From Rhodococcus rhodochrous (lineage in GTDB: Bacteria; Actinomycetota; Actinomycetes; Mycobacteriales; Mycobacteriaceae): a stretch of 64,000 nucleotides of DNA. Below the pieces are notes generated by a model that saw only the letters and a program-made list of their open reading frames with translations, did not search any database and was not told where the DNA came from. How positions within the stretch are numbered: position 1 is the first letter of the stretch; each line of letters begins with the position of its first letter. The translations under genes were made by a program, and so were the position numbers. Location: assembly GCF_900187265.1 (NCBI RefSeq), contig NZ_LT906450.1, positions 3,029,444 to 3,093,443 on the forward strand, given 5' to 3'. This document shows positions 10,065-18,975 of this stretch, in pieces.

Positions 10065-10998
10065 TCAGCTCGTCGCGCCGTTGATCTGCGACGTGGTGAT
10101 CGCGCCGTCCTCCATGCCCCAGCGCGCGGTGATCTCGTCGTACGCACCGGAGTCGATGAGGTACTGCACTGCCTGCTGCAGTACGGGACCGAACGGCGAC
10201 CCCTTCGCGACGACGAATCCGTAGGGCGCGGCGTCGAAGACCTCACCGGCCGGTTCGAGTCGTTCCTCGCTGCGGGCGATGACGTACGCCGTGACCGGCG
10301 AGTCGGCGGACAGTGCGTCCACCCGGCCGAGGATGAGGGCATTGGCAGCCTCGTCCTGGCTGTCGTACTTGACCTTGTCGATGGGCGGCAGCCCGCGGGC
10401 GACGCATTCCTCGCTCTTCGCGGGGACCTCCTCGAGGTCCTCGATGGTGGTGGTCTGTACCGCCACCCGCAGTCCGCACGCGTTGTCGGGGTCGACGGAT
10501 TCGCCGGTGCGCTGCGCCCACTGCACCCCGGCGCTGTAGTAGGTGACGAAGTCGACCGATTCCTCGCGTTCCTTCGTGTCGGTGAACGACGACGAGCCCA
10601 TCTCGAAGGTGCCTGCCTGGACGGCCGGGATGATCCGGTCGAAGTCGGCTTCGTTGAGCACCGCCTCGAGTCCGAGGACGTCGCCGAGGGCCTGGACGAG
10701 TTCGACGCCGAAGCCGACGATGGTGCCGTCGTCGTCCTTAGAACTCGTTGGGGGCGTACGGGACGTTCACCCCGACCTCGAGGGTGCCGCCGTCGGCGAT
10801 GTCGGGCGGCAACCGGTTCGCGATGGCGTCGACCTTCTCGACGGTGACGCGGTCGCCGGGCGGCACGGTCGATTCGCTGTTCACCACGCACCCGGTCGCG
10901 AGGGCGAGCACCGCCGCTCCCGCCGCCAGCCTGCTCAGGGTCCGGACACGACGACGCCCCCACGAGGTCGCGCGGCGGGTGTGCACTGCTCGATTCAC
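10065..10998 (-). pseudogene. Polar amino acid ABC transporter substrate-binding lipoprotein, frameshifted
   Basis: Type 3 extracellular solute-binding protein. The GTG at 10998 opens a lipoprotein signal with lipobox LATGC, then the conserved opening [19 protein letters not shown] at 10738-10740 ends that frame. The protein continues in the next frame as [20 protein letters not shown] and runs to the stop at 10065 with the expected ligand-binding segments ([24 protein letters not shown]). One extra base at about 10740 accounts for the break. It is either a real inactivating insertion or a sequencing error. The downstream permease and ATPase genes are intact. Confidence 0.85.
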
Positions 10999-11046
10999 AG
11001 TCGCACAGTATCCAACCCGGGAGGGGTCCGAATGCAAACCCGAAGC

Positions 11047-12132
11047 TCAGGCTTCGAGGCGGGCGATGACGGCGGCGGTGAACTCGTCCGTCGACGCGGT
11101 GCCACCGAGGTCGGCGGTCGCGACACCCGCCGCGACGGTCGCGCGCACTGCGTCCTCGATGGCGCGGGCGGCCGCGGAGAATTCGATGTCCGCGCGTGCA
11201 CCGACACGGTCGAGAAGCATGGCGGCGGAGAGGATCAGCGCGATCGGGTTGGCGCGGCCCTGCCCGGCGATGTCGGGTGCGGCGCCGTGCGCGGCCTGGG
11301 CCATGGCCTTGGTGCGCGACGCGTTGATAGACGCCGCGGTGCCGAGCGAGCCGGACAGTTCGGCGGCGAGGTCGGACAGGATGTCGCCGAACATGTTCTC
11401 CGTCACGATCACGTCGAAGTCGGCGCCGCGGCGGACGAGCAGCGCGGCCATCGCGTCGACGTGCTGGTCGTCGACGGTGACGCTCGGGTAGAGACGACCC
11501 ACTTCCTGACACACGTCCCGGAACAGGCCGGTCGTGCGGGCGAGCACGTTGGCCTTGTGCACGATGGTCACGCGCTTGCGGCGACGCGACGCGAGGTCGA
11601 AGGCGGTGTGCGCGATGCGTTCACAGGCGGCGCGGGTGATCACTCCGACCGCGAGGGCGATGTCGGGTGTGGGCATGAACTCGCCGCTGCCGACGGCCAT
11701 GTTCCGGTCGGCGTAGAAACCCTCGGTGTTCTCCCGGACGACGACGAGATCCATCTTCGGTGACACCGACGCCGCTCCCGGCAGTGCGCACGCCGGCCGG
11801 ATGTTCGCGTACAGGTCGAAGTGCTTGCGGATCCGGCCGCCCGGAGTGAGCTGACCCCGGAACTCGGGTGGGTACGAGGCGCTGTCGTGCGGGCCGAGGA
11901 TCCACGCGTCGAGCTCCGTGAGGGTGTCGAGGGTGACCTGCGGCAGCGGGTTACCGTGCGTCTCGATCGCGGAGGCACCGACGGGCAGCGGCACCCAGTC
12001 GACTGCGACCCCGACTGCCGCGACGGCGGTATCGACGATCCTGCGGGTCGCCGGCACGATCTCGGGACCGATGCCGTCCCCCTCGAGAAGTCCGATGCGA
12101 TGAGTCTGAAGCGTTGCGGTGTCGTCGGTCAC
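11047..12132 (-). CDS. Isocitrate/isopropylmalate dehydrogenase family protein
   Basis: 361 residues from the GTG at 12132. This is a beta-decarboxylating dehydrogenase fold: nucleotide/metal opening [14 protein letters not shown], substrate loop [14 protein letters not shown] with its arginines, catalytic [14 protein letters not shown], the lysine in VTIVHKANV, the metal aspartates in VDAMAALLV and [15 protein letters not shown], and the cofactor segment [15 protein letters not shown]. These enzymes oxidise a 2-hydroxy acid and decarboxylate it, using NAD(P). The group includes LeuB, homoisocitrate and tartrate dehydrogenases, and the substrate here is undecided. It lies 48 bases ahead of the amino acid transporter genes on the same strand, so the two may share an operon. 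Confidence 0.85.
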   Translation of the reverse strand: MTDDTATLQTHRIGLLEGDGIGPEIVPATRRIVDTAVAAVGVAVDWVPLPVGASAIETHGNPLPQVTLDTLTELDAWILGPHDSASYPPEFRGQLTPGGRIRKHFDLYANIRPACALPGAASVSPKMDLVVVRENTEGFYADRNMAVGSGEFMPTPDIALAVGVITRAACERIAHTAFDLASRRRKRVTIVHKANVLARTTGLFRDVCQEVGRLYPSVTVDDQHVDAMAALLVRRGADFDVIVTENMFGDILSDLAAELSGSLGTAASINASRTKAMAQAAHGAAPDIAGQGRANPIALILSAAMLLDRVGARADIEFSAAARAIEDAVRATVAAGVATADLGGTASTDEFTAAVIARLEA

Positions 12133-12151
12133 CCGGTCATCATTGCCTACC

Positions 12152-12670
12152 GTGGTCCAGTCGGTGGAACTCCTCCTCGACGCCCCGCTCGACACGGCGG
12201 TGCGCGACGAGTGGACCCGGCTGCTCGACGCCGGTCTGCACAGTCAGGGACGCGTCCTTTCCGAATCCAACCGCCCGCACGTGACGATGTTCGTTGCGCA
12301 TGCCGTGCCGGACGAGCTCGAGGACGCGCTGCGAGCCGCCATCACGGTCCGGCGGATCACCCTCCGGCTCGGTGGCGTGGTGATCTTCGGTGGCCGGTAC
12401 GCGACGCTCGCCCGCACGGTCGTGCCGTCGATCGAACTGCTCGAACTCCAGGCACGGGTGTTCGAGGTACTCGCGGAGTGCCCCGGGATCCCCGCGCACA
12501 TCCGGCCGGGCGAGTGGACGCCCCACGTCACCCTCGCGCGGCGGGTGCCGGCCGCGCGCATCGGTGCGGCAGTTCTGGCGGCGCAGACGCCGGAACGGCA
12601 GCTGACCGGGTCGAGCGCAGGAGTGCGGCGCTGGGACGGCGAGGCCAAGCGGGAGTGGCTGCTCACCTGA
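12152..12670 (+). CDS. 2'-5' RNA ligase / 2H phosphoesterase family protein
   Basis: 172 residues, assuming the GTG at 12152; an ATG at 12119 would overlap the divergent dehydrogenase start. Two HxT motifs, HVTMF near residue 45 and HVTLA near residue 127, define the 2H superfamily (ThpR/LigT), which cleaves or forms 2',5' or 2',3'-cyclic phosphodiester bonds in RNA or nucleotides. Spacing between the motifs is normal. Start codons of this gene and the divergent dehydrogenase are only about 19 bases apart, so their promoters must overlap coding sequence or the transcripts are leaderless. The biological substrate is unknown. Confidence 0.8.
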   Translation: MVQSVELLLDAPLDTAVRDEWTRLLDAGLHSQGRVLSESNRPHVTMFVAHAVPDELEDALRAAITVRRITLRLGGVVIFGGRYATLARTVVPSIELLELQARVFEVLAECPGIPAHIRPGEWTPHVTLARRVPAARIGAAVLAAQTPERQLTGSSAGVRRWDGEAKREWLLT

Positions 12671-12689
12671 GCAGAGGTCGGTGCGCGGT

Positions 12690-12809
12690 TCAGAAGCGGT
12701 AGTCGCCGAACTGAGTCACTTCCATGTGGGTGTCGGGCGTGCGTTCGGTGAGGGCCAGCACGTCGAGGAGGAGGAAGACCGCCAGAAGTACGAGGACCAG
12801 CAGGATCAT
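12690..12809 (-). CDS. Small single-pass membrane peptide, 39 residues
   Basis: MILLVLVLLAVFLLLDVLAL is a clean transmembrane helix from residue 1, followed by a polar tail TERTPDTHMEVTQFGDYRF. The open frame extends far upstream through coding DNA of the opposite strand, but this ATG sits at the edge of the intergenic region and gives a plausible membrane peptide. There is only a weak purine-rich sequence upstream. It is divergent from the GlxA-type regulator across a 93-base region that holds a dyad, so the two may be co-regulated. Function unknown. Confidence 0.55.
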   Translation of the reverse strand: MILLVLVLLAVFLLLDVLALTERTPDTHMEVTQFGDYRF

Positions 12810-12844
12810 GCCTCGAGCCTGCCGCGCCGAGGTCCCACCCGACA

Positions 12845-12881
12845 GTGGCAGAGTAGTCGGAAAACATCGATTTTCTGCCAC
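12845..12881. promoter_or_regulatory. Nested dyad in the divergent region before the GlxA-type regulator
   Basis: GTGGCAGA and TCTGCCAC (8 bp, exact) flank a second inner dyad, GAAAA/TTTTC, centred on the same region. It lies 22 bases before the GTG of the regulator and 36 bases from the start of the divergent membrane peptide. This is the expected place for an autoregulatory operator of an AraC-family protein. Confidence 0.5.
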
Positions 12882-12902
12882 CGCGGTGTCACACTGGGTT
12901 GC

Positions 12903-13982
12903 GTGTCCGGAACACCTGGAACCACCGGCCGGCTCGAGAAGGTGGTCGTCCCCGTCCTCCCCTATGTCGAGACCTTCGAACTCGGCGTGGCGTGCGAGGT
13001 GTTCGGCTTCGACCGCTCCGACGACGGCCTGCCCACCTACGACTTCCACCTCGTCGCCGCGACCTCCGATCCGGTGCGCACCCGCTTCGGCTACACCATC
13101 GAAGTGCCTCACAGGCTCGATCTCCTCGACGACGCCGACCTGATCCTCCTGCCGGCGGTGAACAGCGACGGCATCGCGCTCGACGACGAGCGCCTCGAAC
13201 CGTTGTTCGCGAAACTGCGGGCCGCCGTCGACCGCGGCGCGCGCGTGGCGAGCATGTGCACCGGGGCGTTCATCCTCGGCGCGGCCGGGTTGCTCGACGG
13301 GCGTCGCTGCACGACCCACTGGATGCACGCCGATCGTCTCGCCCGGACGTATCCGACGGCGCAGGTAGACCGGGACGTGCTCTACGTCGACGACCATCCG
13401 GTCCTCACCGCCGCGGGCACTGCGGCCGGCATCGACCTGTGCCTCCACATCGTCCGTTCCGCCCAGGGCGCCCAGGTCGCCAACATGATCGCCCGGCGCA
13501 TGGTGGTGCCACCGCACCGCGACGGTGGGCAGGCCCAGTACGTCGCGATGCCGCTGCCCGAATGCAAGGACGAGTCGCTCGCGCCGTTGCTCGACTGGAT
13601 GAGCGAGCACCTCGACCGGGAACTCCCGGTGGCCGCGCTGGCGCAGAAGGCGCACATGTCGGCGCGCACCTTCGCGCGGCGGTTCGTCGCCGAGGTCGGG
13701 GTCACGCCCGCGCGCTGGCTCCGCGACCAGCGGGTCCTGGCCGCGCAGCGCCTGCTCGAGGAAACGGACCTTCCGATCGACGTGGTGGCCGACCGCGTCG
13801 GTTTCGGCACCGCTGCCGTGCTCCGTCAGCATTTTCTGCGCCTGCGGCAGACCACTCCGCAGGCCTACCGCCGGACCTTCCGGCGGTCCGTCGAGCCCGT
13901 CGGCGTGGAACGCCGCAACGAGGTCGGCGTGGGACGCCGCAGTCGGGTCGGTGGGGAACACCACGAGCCGGTCGGCGTGTGA
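12903..13982 (+). CDS. GlxA-type transcriptional regulator (DJ-1/PfpI + AraC HTH)
   Basis: 359 residues from the GTG at 12903. Residues 10-170 form a DJ-1/PfpI-like domain (VVPVLPYVETFELGVACEVF) with a nucleophile-elbow cysteine in SMCTGAFILGAAGLL, usually a ligand-sensing module in this family. Residues 210-310 contain two AraC helix-turn-helix motifs (MSARTFARRFVAEVGVTPARW and RVGFGTAAVLRQHF), with the family ending QTTPQAYRRTF. The last 30 residues form a degenerate repeat (EPVGVERRNEVGVGRR and onward) beyond the normal family end. Targets are unknown; the divergent membrane peptide gene and a dyad at 12845-12881 are candidates. Confidence 0.9.
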   Translation: MSGTPGTTGRLEKVVVPVLPYVETFELGVACEVFGFDRSDDGLPTYDFHLVAATSDPVRTRFGYTIEVPHRLDLLDDADLILLPAVNSDGIALDDERLEPLFAKLRAAVDRGARVASMCTGAFILGAAGLLDGRRCTTHWMHADRLARTYPTAQVDRDVLYVDDHPVLTAAGTAAGIDLCLHIVRSAQGAQVANMIARRMVVPPHRDGGQAQYVAMPLPECKDESLAPLLDWMSEHLDRELPVAALAQKAHMSARTFARRFVAEVGVTPARWLRDQRVLAAQRLLEETDLPIDVVADRVGFGTAAVLRQHFLRLRQTTPQAYRRTFRRSVEPVGVERRNEVGVGRRSRVGGEHHEPVGV

Positions 13983-14145
13983 CGCATCCCTCGATCGGCA
14001 CCTCCCGACAGCACCCCCGGATCGGACACGTCACGTAGCGTGGCGGAAGGAACCCCGTCACGACGCGTGACGGCGGGAACGAACGGGAAGAAACAACGGC
14101 GGCCGGATGTTGGACCCGTCGACACGCCCGACCGAAAGGATTTCC

Positions 14146-14517
14146 GTGGCAACCAAGGCTCTCACCCAGCAGGACTTCGACGAGGTCGTCACGAGCAACG
14201 ACATCGTGCTCGTGGACTTCTGGGCCGACTGGTGCGGCCCCTGCAAGCAGTTCGCCCCCACCTTCGAGGCATCGTCGGACAAGCATCCCGACGTCGTGCA
14301 CGCGAAGGTCGACACCGAGGCCGAGCAGGCCATCGCGGCGGCGGCGAACATCCGCTCGATCCCCACGATCATGGCGTTCCGCGAAGGCATCCTCGTCTAC
14401 AACCAGGCCGGTGCTCTTCCGCCCGCCGCGCTCGAGGATCTCGTCTCGCAGGTCAAGAACCTCGACATGGACGATGTGCGCAAGCAGATCGCGGAGGCTC
14501 GCGCCGAGCAGGGCTGA
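14146..14517 (+). CDS. Thioredoxin
   Basis: 123 residues from a GTG at 14146 with AAAGGA 8 bases upstream; the in-frame ATG at 14107 has no such site. The redox motif WCGPC (cysteines 30 and 33) is followed by the cis-proline loop IRSIPTIMAF. A C-terminal extension of about 20 residues (NLDMDDVRKQIAEARAEQG) is common to a second actinobacterial thioredoxin type. It reduces protein disulfides in the cytosol, normally with thioredoxin reductase and NADPH, which are not encoded here. It is convergent with polA across a strong hairpin. Confidence 0.93.
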   Translation: MATKALTQQDFDEVVTSNDIVLVDFWADWCGPCKQFAPTFEASSDKHPDVVHAKVDTEAEQAIAAAANIRSIPTIMAFREGILVYNQAGALPPAALEDLVSQVKNLDMDDVRKQIAEARAEQG

Positions 14518-14530
14518 CCCACTCGCGTCG

Positions 14531-14568
14531 ACGGCGCCCGTCCCCGGTGATCCGGGGGCGGGCGCCGT
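14531..14568. terminator. Bidirectional terminator between thioredoxin and polA
   Basis: ACGGCGCCCG and CGGGCGCCGT form a 10-bp outer stem, extended by CCCCGG/CCGGGG inside. It lies 13 bases after the thioredoxin stop and 55 bases after the polA stop on the other strand, so it can serve both convergent genes. Confidence 0.75.
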
Positions 14569-14622
14569 CGTCCGTACGGTGTGGACCTGCGGCCGGTGTC
14601 CCTGCGACTCGGTGTCCGCGAC

Positions 14623-17346
14623 TCAGTGCGCCGCGGCGTCCCAGCTGCGGCCGTAACCGACCGAGACCTCGAGCGGCACCGACAACTCGATGACGGAGTC
14701 CATCTTGTCGCGCACGAGCGCCTCGACCTGTTCGCGCTCGGCCTCGACCACTTCGAGCACGAGTTCGTCGTGCACCTGCAGCAGCATCCGCGACCGCAGT
14801 CCGGCCTCGCTCAGTGCCTTCTGCACGTCGATCATCGCGACCTTGATGATGTCGGCGGCCGTGCCCTGGATGGGGGCGTTGAGCGCGGCGCGCTCGGCGA
14901 CCTCCCGGCGCTGCCGGTTGTCGCTGTTGAGGTCGGGCAGATACCGGCGGCGACCGTAGAGAGTGGAGGTGTAGCCGACCTTGCGGGCCTCCTCGACCAC
15001 GTTGTAGAGGTAGTCGCGCACGCCGCCGAAGCGGGTGAAGTAGGCCTCCATCTGCTCGCGGGCCTCGTCGGTGGAGATCTTCAGCTGCTGGGCGAGCCCG
15101 TAGGCGCTCAATCCGTAGGCGAGGCCGTAGGACATCGCCTTGACGCGGCGACGCAACTCCGGGGTGACCTCCTCGAGCGGCAGCCCGAACGCCCGCGATG
15201 CCACGAAGGTGTGCAGGTCCTCGCCCGTGCGAAATGCCTCGATGAGCCCCTCGTCGGCCGACAGGTGCGCCATGATGCGCATCTCGATCTGGCTGTAGTC
15301 GGCGGTGAGCAGCACGTCGAATCCGTCGCCCACCACGAAACCGTCGCGGATCCGGCGACCGGCCTCGGTCCGCACCGGAATGTTCTGCAGGTTCGGCTCG
15401 GTCGACGAGAGCCGGCCCGTCGCCGCGACGGTCTGGTTGAAGGTGGTGTGGATGCGACCGTCGTCGGCGATGGACTTGATGAGTCCGTCGACGGTGGTCT
15501 TCATCTTGGTGTGCTCACGGTGCGCGAGCAGGTGTTCGAGGAAGGGATGGCCCGTCTTGTCGAACAGGTTCTGCAGGGCGTCGGCGTCGGTGGTGTAGCC
15601 GGTCTTGGTCTTCTTCGTCTTCGGCATCTCGAGCTCGTCGAACAGCACCACCTGCAGCTGTTTCGGCGAGCCGAGGTTGATCTGCTTGCCGATCACCTCG
15701 TAGGCGGCGTTCGCGGCGGCGGCGACCTGGGCCGCGAATTCGGACTGCAGGTCGTGCAGGTGCGTCGAGTCGACGGCGATGCCGGTGGCCTCGAGTTCTG
15801 CGAGGACCTCGAGCAGGGGCAGTTCCATCTCGGTGAGCAGGCGCACCGATTCGATGTCCCCGAGTTCGGTGTCGAGGGCCGCGGCGAGGTCGACGACGGC
15901 GCGCGCCGCGAGGATCTGGGACTCGGCCGCCTGCGCGTCGGCGGAGTCCTCGTCGTCGAGCAGCGAGAGTTGTTGCGCGCCGGCGTCTTCCACCCGCAGC
16001 TCACGCTTGAGGTAGCGCAGCGACAGGTCGTCGAGCTTGAACGAGCGCTGCCCGGGCCGCACCAGATAGGCGGCGAGCGCGGTGTCGCTGGTGATGCCGG
16101 CGAGCGTCCAGCCGCGTCCGCGCAGCGCGTGGATGGCGAACTTCGCCTCGTGCACGGCCTTCTCCACGGCGGGGTTCGCGAGCCATGCGGCGAGGGCGTT
16201 CTCGTCCTCGGGGGTGAGCGCCACGGTGCTCACGTAGGCGCCCTCACCGTCGGCTCCGGCGACGGCGATCGCGGTCGCGTCGCCGCCGTAGGGGGTGCCG
16301 GTGCCCACCACGGCGAGGCCGTGACGTCGACCCGCCGGGGCGTGTTCGGCGAGCCAGTCGCCGAGGGCACCCGGCTCGACGATCCCGCCGCGCACCTCGA
16401 AACCCTCCTCGGCCTCGGGCTCGGCCGAGGAGAGCGTCTCGAACAGCCGGTCGCGCAGCACCTTGAACTCGAGGTCGTCGAACAGGCGGTGGATGCGGTC
16501 GCGGTCCCACGGGGCGAGGGCGAGCTGTTCGGGGGTGTACGGCACGGCCACGTCGCGCACCATCTCGGTGAGCTGGCGGTTGAGCAGCACGTTGGACAGG
16601 TTCTCCCGGAGCGCGTCGCCGGTCTTGCCGCGCACCTCGTCGACGCGGTCGACGAGCCCGCTCAGGCTTCCGTATTCGCGGATCCACTTCGCGGCGGTCT
16701 TCTCGCCGACGCCGGGGATGCCGGGCAGGTTGTCGCTCGGGTCGCCGCGCAACGCCGCGAAGTCCGGATACTGCTGGGGAGTGAGTCCGTACTTCTCCTC
16801 CACCGCCTCGGGAGTGAACCGCGTCAGATCGGAGACGCCGCGCCGCGGATACAGCACCGTGATGTCGTTGTTCACGAGCTGGAGCGCGTCGCGGTCGCCC
16901 GTGACGACGAGCACCCGGAAGCCCTGGGCGTGCGCCTGTGTCGCGAGCGTGGCGATGATGTCGTCGGCCTCGTAGCCCTCGATCGCCATCACCGGGATCC
17001 CCATCGCGCCGAGGACGTCCTTGGTGAGGTCGATCTGCCCCTTGAAGTCGTCGGGTGCGGCGCTGCGCTGGGCCTTGTAGGCGGCGAACAGTTCGGCACG
17101 GAAGGTCTTGCGACTGACGTCGAATGCCGCCGCGACGTGCGTGGGCTGCTCGTCGCGCAGCAGGTTGATGAGCATGGAGGTGAACCCGTAGACCGCGTTC
17201 GTGGTCTGCCCGCTGTGGGTCTTGAAGTTCTCGGCGGGCAGCGCGTAGAACGCGCGGAACGCGAGGGAATGGCCGTCGAGGAGCAGCAGGGTCGGGCGGT
17301 CGTCGGTGGCCGCGGTGGACGTCGCGGAAGTGGATGCACGGGTCAC
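14623..17346 (-). CDS. polA: DNA polymerase I
   Basis: 907 residues from the GTG at 17346; an open frame extends upstream but lacks coding character. Residues 17-300 are the 5'-3' exonuclease/flap nuclease (LLLLDGHSLAFRAFYALP, GYEADDIIATLA, VTGDRDALQLV, and the helix-hairpin-helix IPGVGEKTAAKWI). The middle domain lacks the DxE residues of a working 3'-5' exonuclease, as is usual in actinobacteria. The polymerase domain carries motif A (LLTADYSQIEMRIMAHLS), the O-helix region (RRRVKAMSYGLAYGLSAYGL) and motif C (LQVHDELVLEV). It fills gaps in repair and removes RNA primers. It is followed by a shared terminator and is divergent from livH. Confidence 0.97.
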   Translation of the reverse strand: MTRASTSATSTAATDDRPTLLLLDGHSLAFRAFYALPAENFKTHSGQTTNAVYGFTSMLINLLRDEQPTHVAAAFDVSRKTFRAELFAAYKAQRSAAPDDFKGQIDLTKDVLGAMGIPVMAIEGYEADDIIATLATQAHAQGFRVLVVTGDRDALQLVNNDITVLYPRRGVSDLTRFTPEAVEEKYGLTPQQYPDFAALRGDPSDNLPGIPGVGEKTAAKWIREYGSLSGLVDRVDEVRGKTGDALRENLSNVLLNRQLTEMVRDVAVPYTPEQLALAPWDRDRIHRLFDDLEFKVLRDRLFETLSSAEPEAEEGFEVRGGIVEPGALGDWLAEHAPAGRRHGLAVVGTGTPYGGDATAIAVAGADGEGAYVSTVALTPEDENALAAWLANPAVEKAVHEAKFAIHALRGRGWTLAGITSDTALAAYLVRPGQRSFKLDDLSLRYLKRELRVEDAGAQQLSLLDDEDSADAQAAESQILAARAVVDLAAALDTELGDIESVRLLTEMELPLLEVLAELEATGIAVDSTHLHDLQSEFAAQVAAAANAAYEVIGKQINLGSPKQLQVVLFDELEMPKTKKTKTGYTTDADALQNLFDKTGHPFLEHLLAHREHTKMKTTVDGLIKSIADDGRIHTTFNQTVAATGRLSSTEPNLQNIPVRTEAGRRIRDGFVVGDGFDVLLTADYSQIEMRIMAHLSADEGLIEAFRTGEDLHTFVASRAFGLPLEEVTPELRRRVKAMSYGLAYGLSAYGLAQQLKISTDEAREQMEAYFTRFGGVRDYLYNVVEEARKVGYTSTLYGRRRYLPDLNSDNRQRREVAERAALNAPIQGTAADIIKVAMIDVQKALSEAGLRSRMLLQVHDELVLEVVEAEREQVEALVRDKMDSVIELSVPLEVSVGYGRSWDAAAH

Positions 17347-17601
17347 GCGTGTCAGTCTAGGGACCGAGGACGACAGCGTCGGCCACACCGCCCGACCGGT
17401 GCCTCTCCGGCATGCGTGAACACTCGTTGTCCGAAGAAACGAGACCGAAACGTCCGGGTGATCCAATTTTTCCCGTGGACGTGCGATCCAGCCGCTAGAG
17501 TCCCCTGTCACGACACCGTAGTCCGGCGTCATCGCGGTTCGCGTCGACGCCCCGGGCGCAGTGCCGCGCTCGATGACAGCGCATCAACCGGGAGGACCTG
17601 C

Positions 17602-18972
17602 GTGGCCCCTACCTCGGGATGTCGGCAACGACCGACCTCGACCCTCCACCGATCGGTCCGCGCCGCACTCGTCACGCTCGCGAGTGTCCTGTTCGTCCTC
17701 GTCGGCGCCGGCCTCTCCTCCGCGCAGGATCCACCGGACCCACCCTCACCACCCGCTGACACGGCACCGGCCGCACCCGACGAGGAGTCCGCGGACGGGG
17801 TGATCGTCCGCGGAACGCTCAACAATGCCGGAGAACGACTCGACGGTGTCGTCGTCCGTGCGACCACCGAGAGCGGCGAGGTGGTCACCGAGACGGAGTC
17901 CGCCGACGGTGGGCGCTGGGAACTCACCGTTCCGCCGGGCACGTACGTCTTCGAGGTCGACACCGAGAGCCTGCCCGACGACGTCACCGTCCAGACCTCG
18001 GTGACCCGTGATGTCGCTCCGGGACGGGCGAACACGGTGATCTTCTCGTTCGGGGAGGCGCGTAGCGGTTCGACGGTAGCGTGGGGCGAGACGCTGGTGC
18101 GCACGATCGTCGACGGTCTGCGTTTCGGTCTGGTCATCGCGATCGCCGGAGTGGGCCTGAGTCTGATCTTCGGCACGACCGGCCTGACGAACTTCGCCCA
18201 CGGTGAGCTGGTCACCCTCGGGGCGGTCGCGGCGTGGATCTTCAATGTCACCCTCGGTGTCCAGCTGATACCGGCCACGATCCTGGCGGTGATCGTCGGC
18301 GTCATCATCGGCCTGCTCAACAACGCACTCGTCTGGGCTCCGCTCCGGCGCCGCCACACGGGCCTGATCGCCCAGCTGGTGGTGTCGATCGGCCTCGCGA
18401 TCTCGTTGCGCTATCTCATCCTGGCGTTCTACTCCGACCGCACCCAGCCGTTCGACGACTACCAGGCACAGCAGCAGCTCGTGTGGGGGCCGATCGCGAT
18501 CACCCCGGTCAACCTCGCGTGCATCGTGCTCAGCCTGGTGGTGCTCGTCGGGGTCGCCCTGCTGCTGCAGCGCACCCGGATCGGCACGGCGATGCGCGCG
18601 GTGGCCGACAACCGCGACCTCGCGGCATCGTCGGGGATCGACGTCGAACACGTCATCCGCTTCGTGTGGGGTCTCGGTGGTGGGCTCGCCGCGCTCGGCG
18701 GGGTGCTGTTCGGCCTGTCGGAACTCGGCGGGCGCGTGCAGTGGGAGATGGGTTTCAAGCTGCTCCTGCTGATGTTCGCCGGCATCATCCTCGGCGGCCT
18801 CGGCACCGCCTACGGCGCACTGGTCGGCTGCGTCGTGGTGGGACTGCTGGTCCAGTTGTCCACCCTCGTGATCAACCCGGACCTGAAGTACATCGGCGGT
18901 CTGCTCGTACTCATCGTCATCCTGGTCATCCGCCCCCAGGGCATCCTCGGCAGTCGGACAAGGATCGGATGA
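17602..18972 (+). CDS. livH: Branched-chain amino acid ABC transporter permease LivH with N-terminal extracellular domain
   Basis: 456 residues from a GTG at 17602 with GGGAGGA upstream. Residues 1-42 are a signal-anchor ending near LSSAQ, then a Pro/Ala/Asp linker. About residues 65-150 look like a carboxypeptidase-regulatory/Ig-like beta domain (VIVRGTLNNAGERLDGVVVRA, then GRWELTVPPGTYVFEV). From about residue 165 the normal LivH permease begins (GVGLSLIFGTTGLTNFAHGEL, and AVADNRDLAASSGI for the ATPase-facing loop). Canonical LivH is about 290-310 residues, so the extension is additional. It would face the outside and might contact ligand, binding protein or cell wall. It is the first gene of livHMGF. 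Confidence 0.9.
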   Translation: MAPTSGCRQRPTSTLHRSVRAALVTLASVLFVLVGAGLSSAQDPPDPPSPPADTAPAAPDEESADGVIVRGTLNNAGERLDGVVVRATTESGEVVTETESADGGRWELTVPPGTYVFEVDTESLPDDVTVQTSVTRDVAPGRANTVIFSFGEARSGSTVAWGETLVRTIVDGLRFGLVIAIAGVGLSLIFGTTGLTNFAHGELVTLGAVAAWIFNVTLGVQLIPATILAVIVGVIIGLLNNALVWAPLRRRHTGLIAQLVVSIGLAISLRYLILAFYSDRTQPFDDYQAQQQLVWGPIAITPVNLACIVLSLVVLVGVALLLQRTRIGTAMRAVADNRDLAASSGIDVEHVIRFVWGLGGGLAALGGVLFGLSELGGRVQWEMGFKLLLLMFAGIILGGLGTAYGALVGCVVVGLLVQLSTLVINPDLKYIGGLLVLIVILVIRPQGILGSRTRIG

Positions 18973-18975
18973 CCC

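Noticed and set aside
12690-13964. 424-codon minus-strand frame opposite the GlxA-type gene
   Set aside because: Only its last 39 codons fall outside the opposing gene and look like a protein; these were kept as the small membrane peptide.
17470-17501. Promoter for livH (TAGAGT at 17496 with GTGGAC upstream)
   Set aside because: The -10-like hexamer is plausible, but the spacing is 15 bases and the -35 match is weak; not strong enough as a feature.
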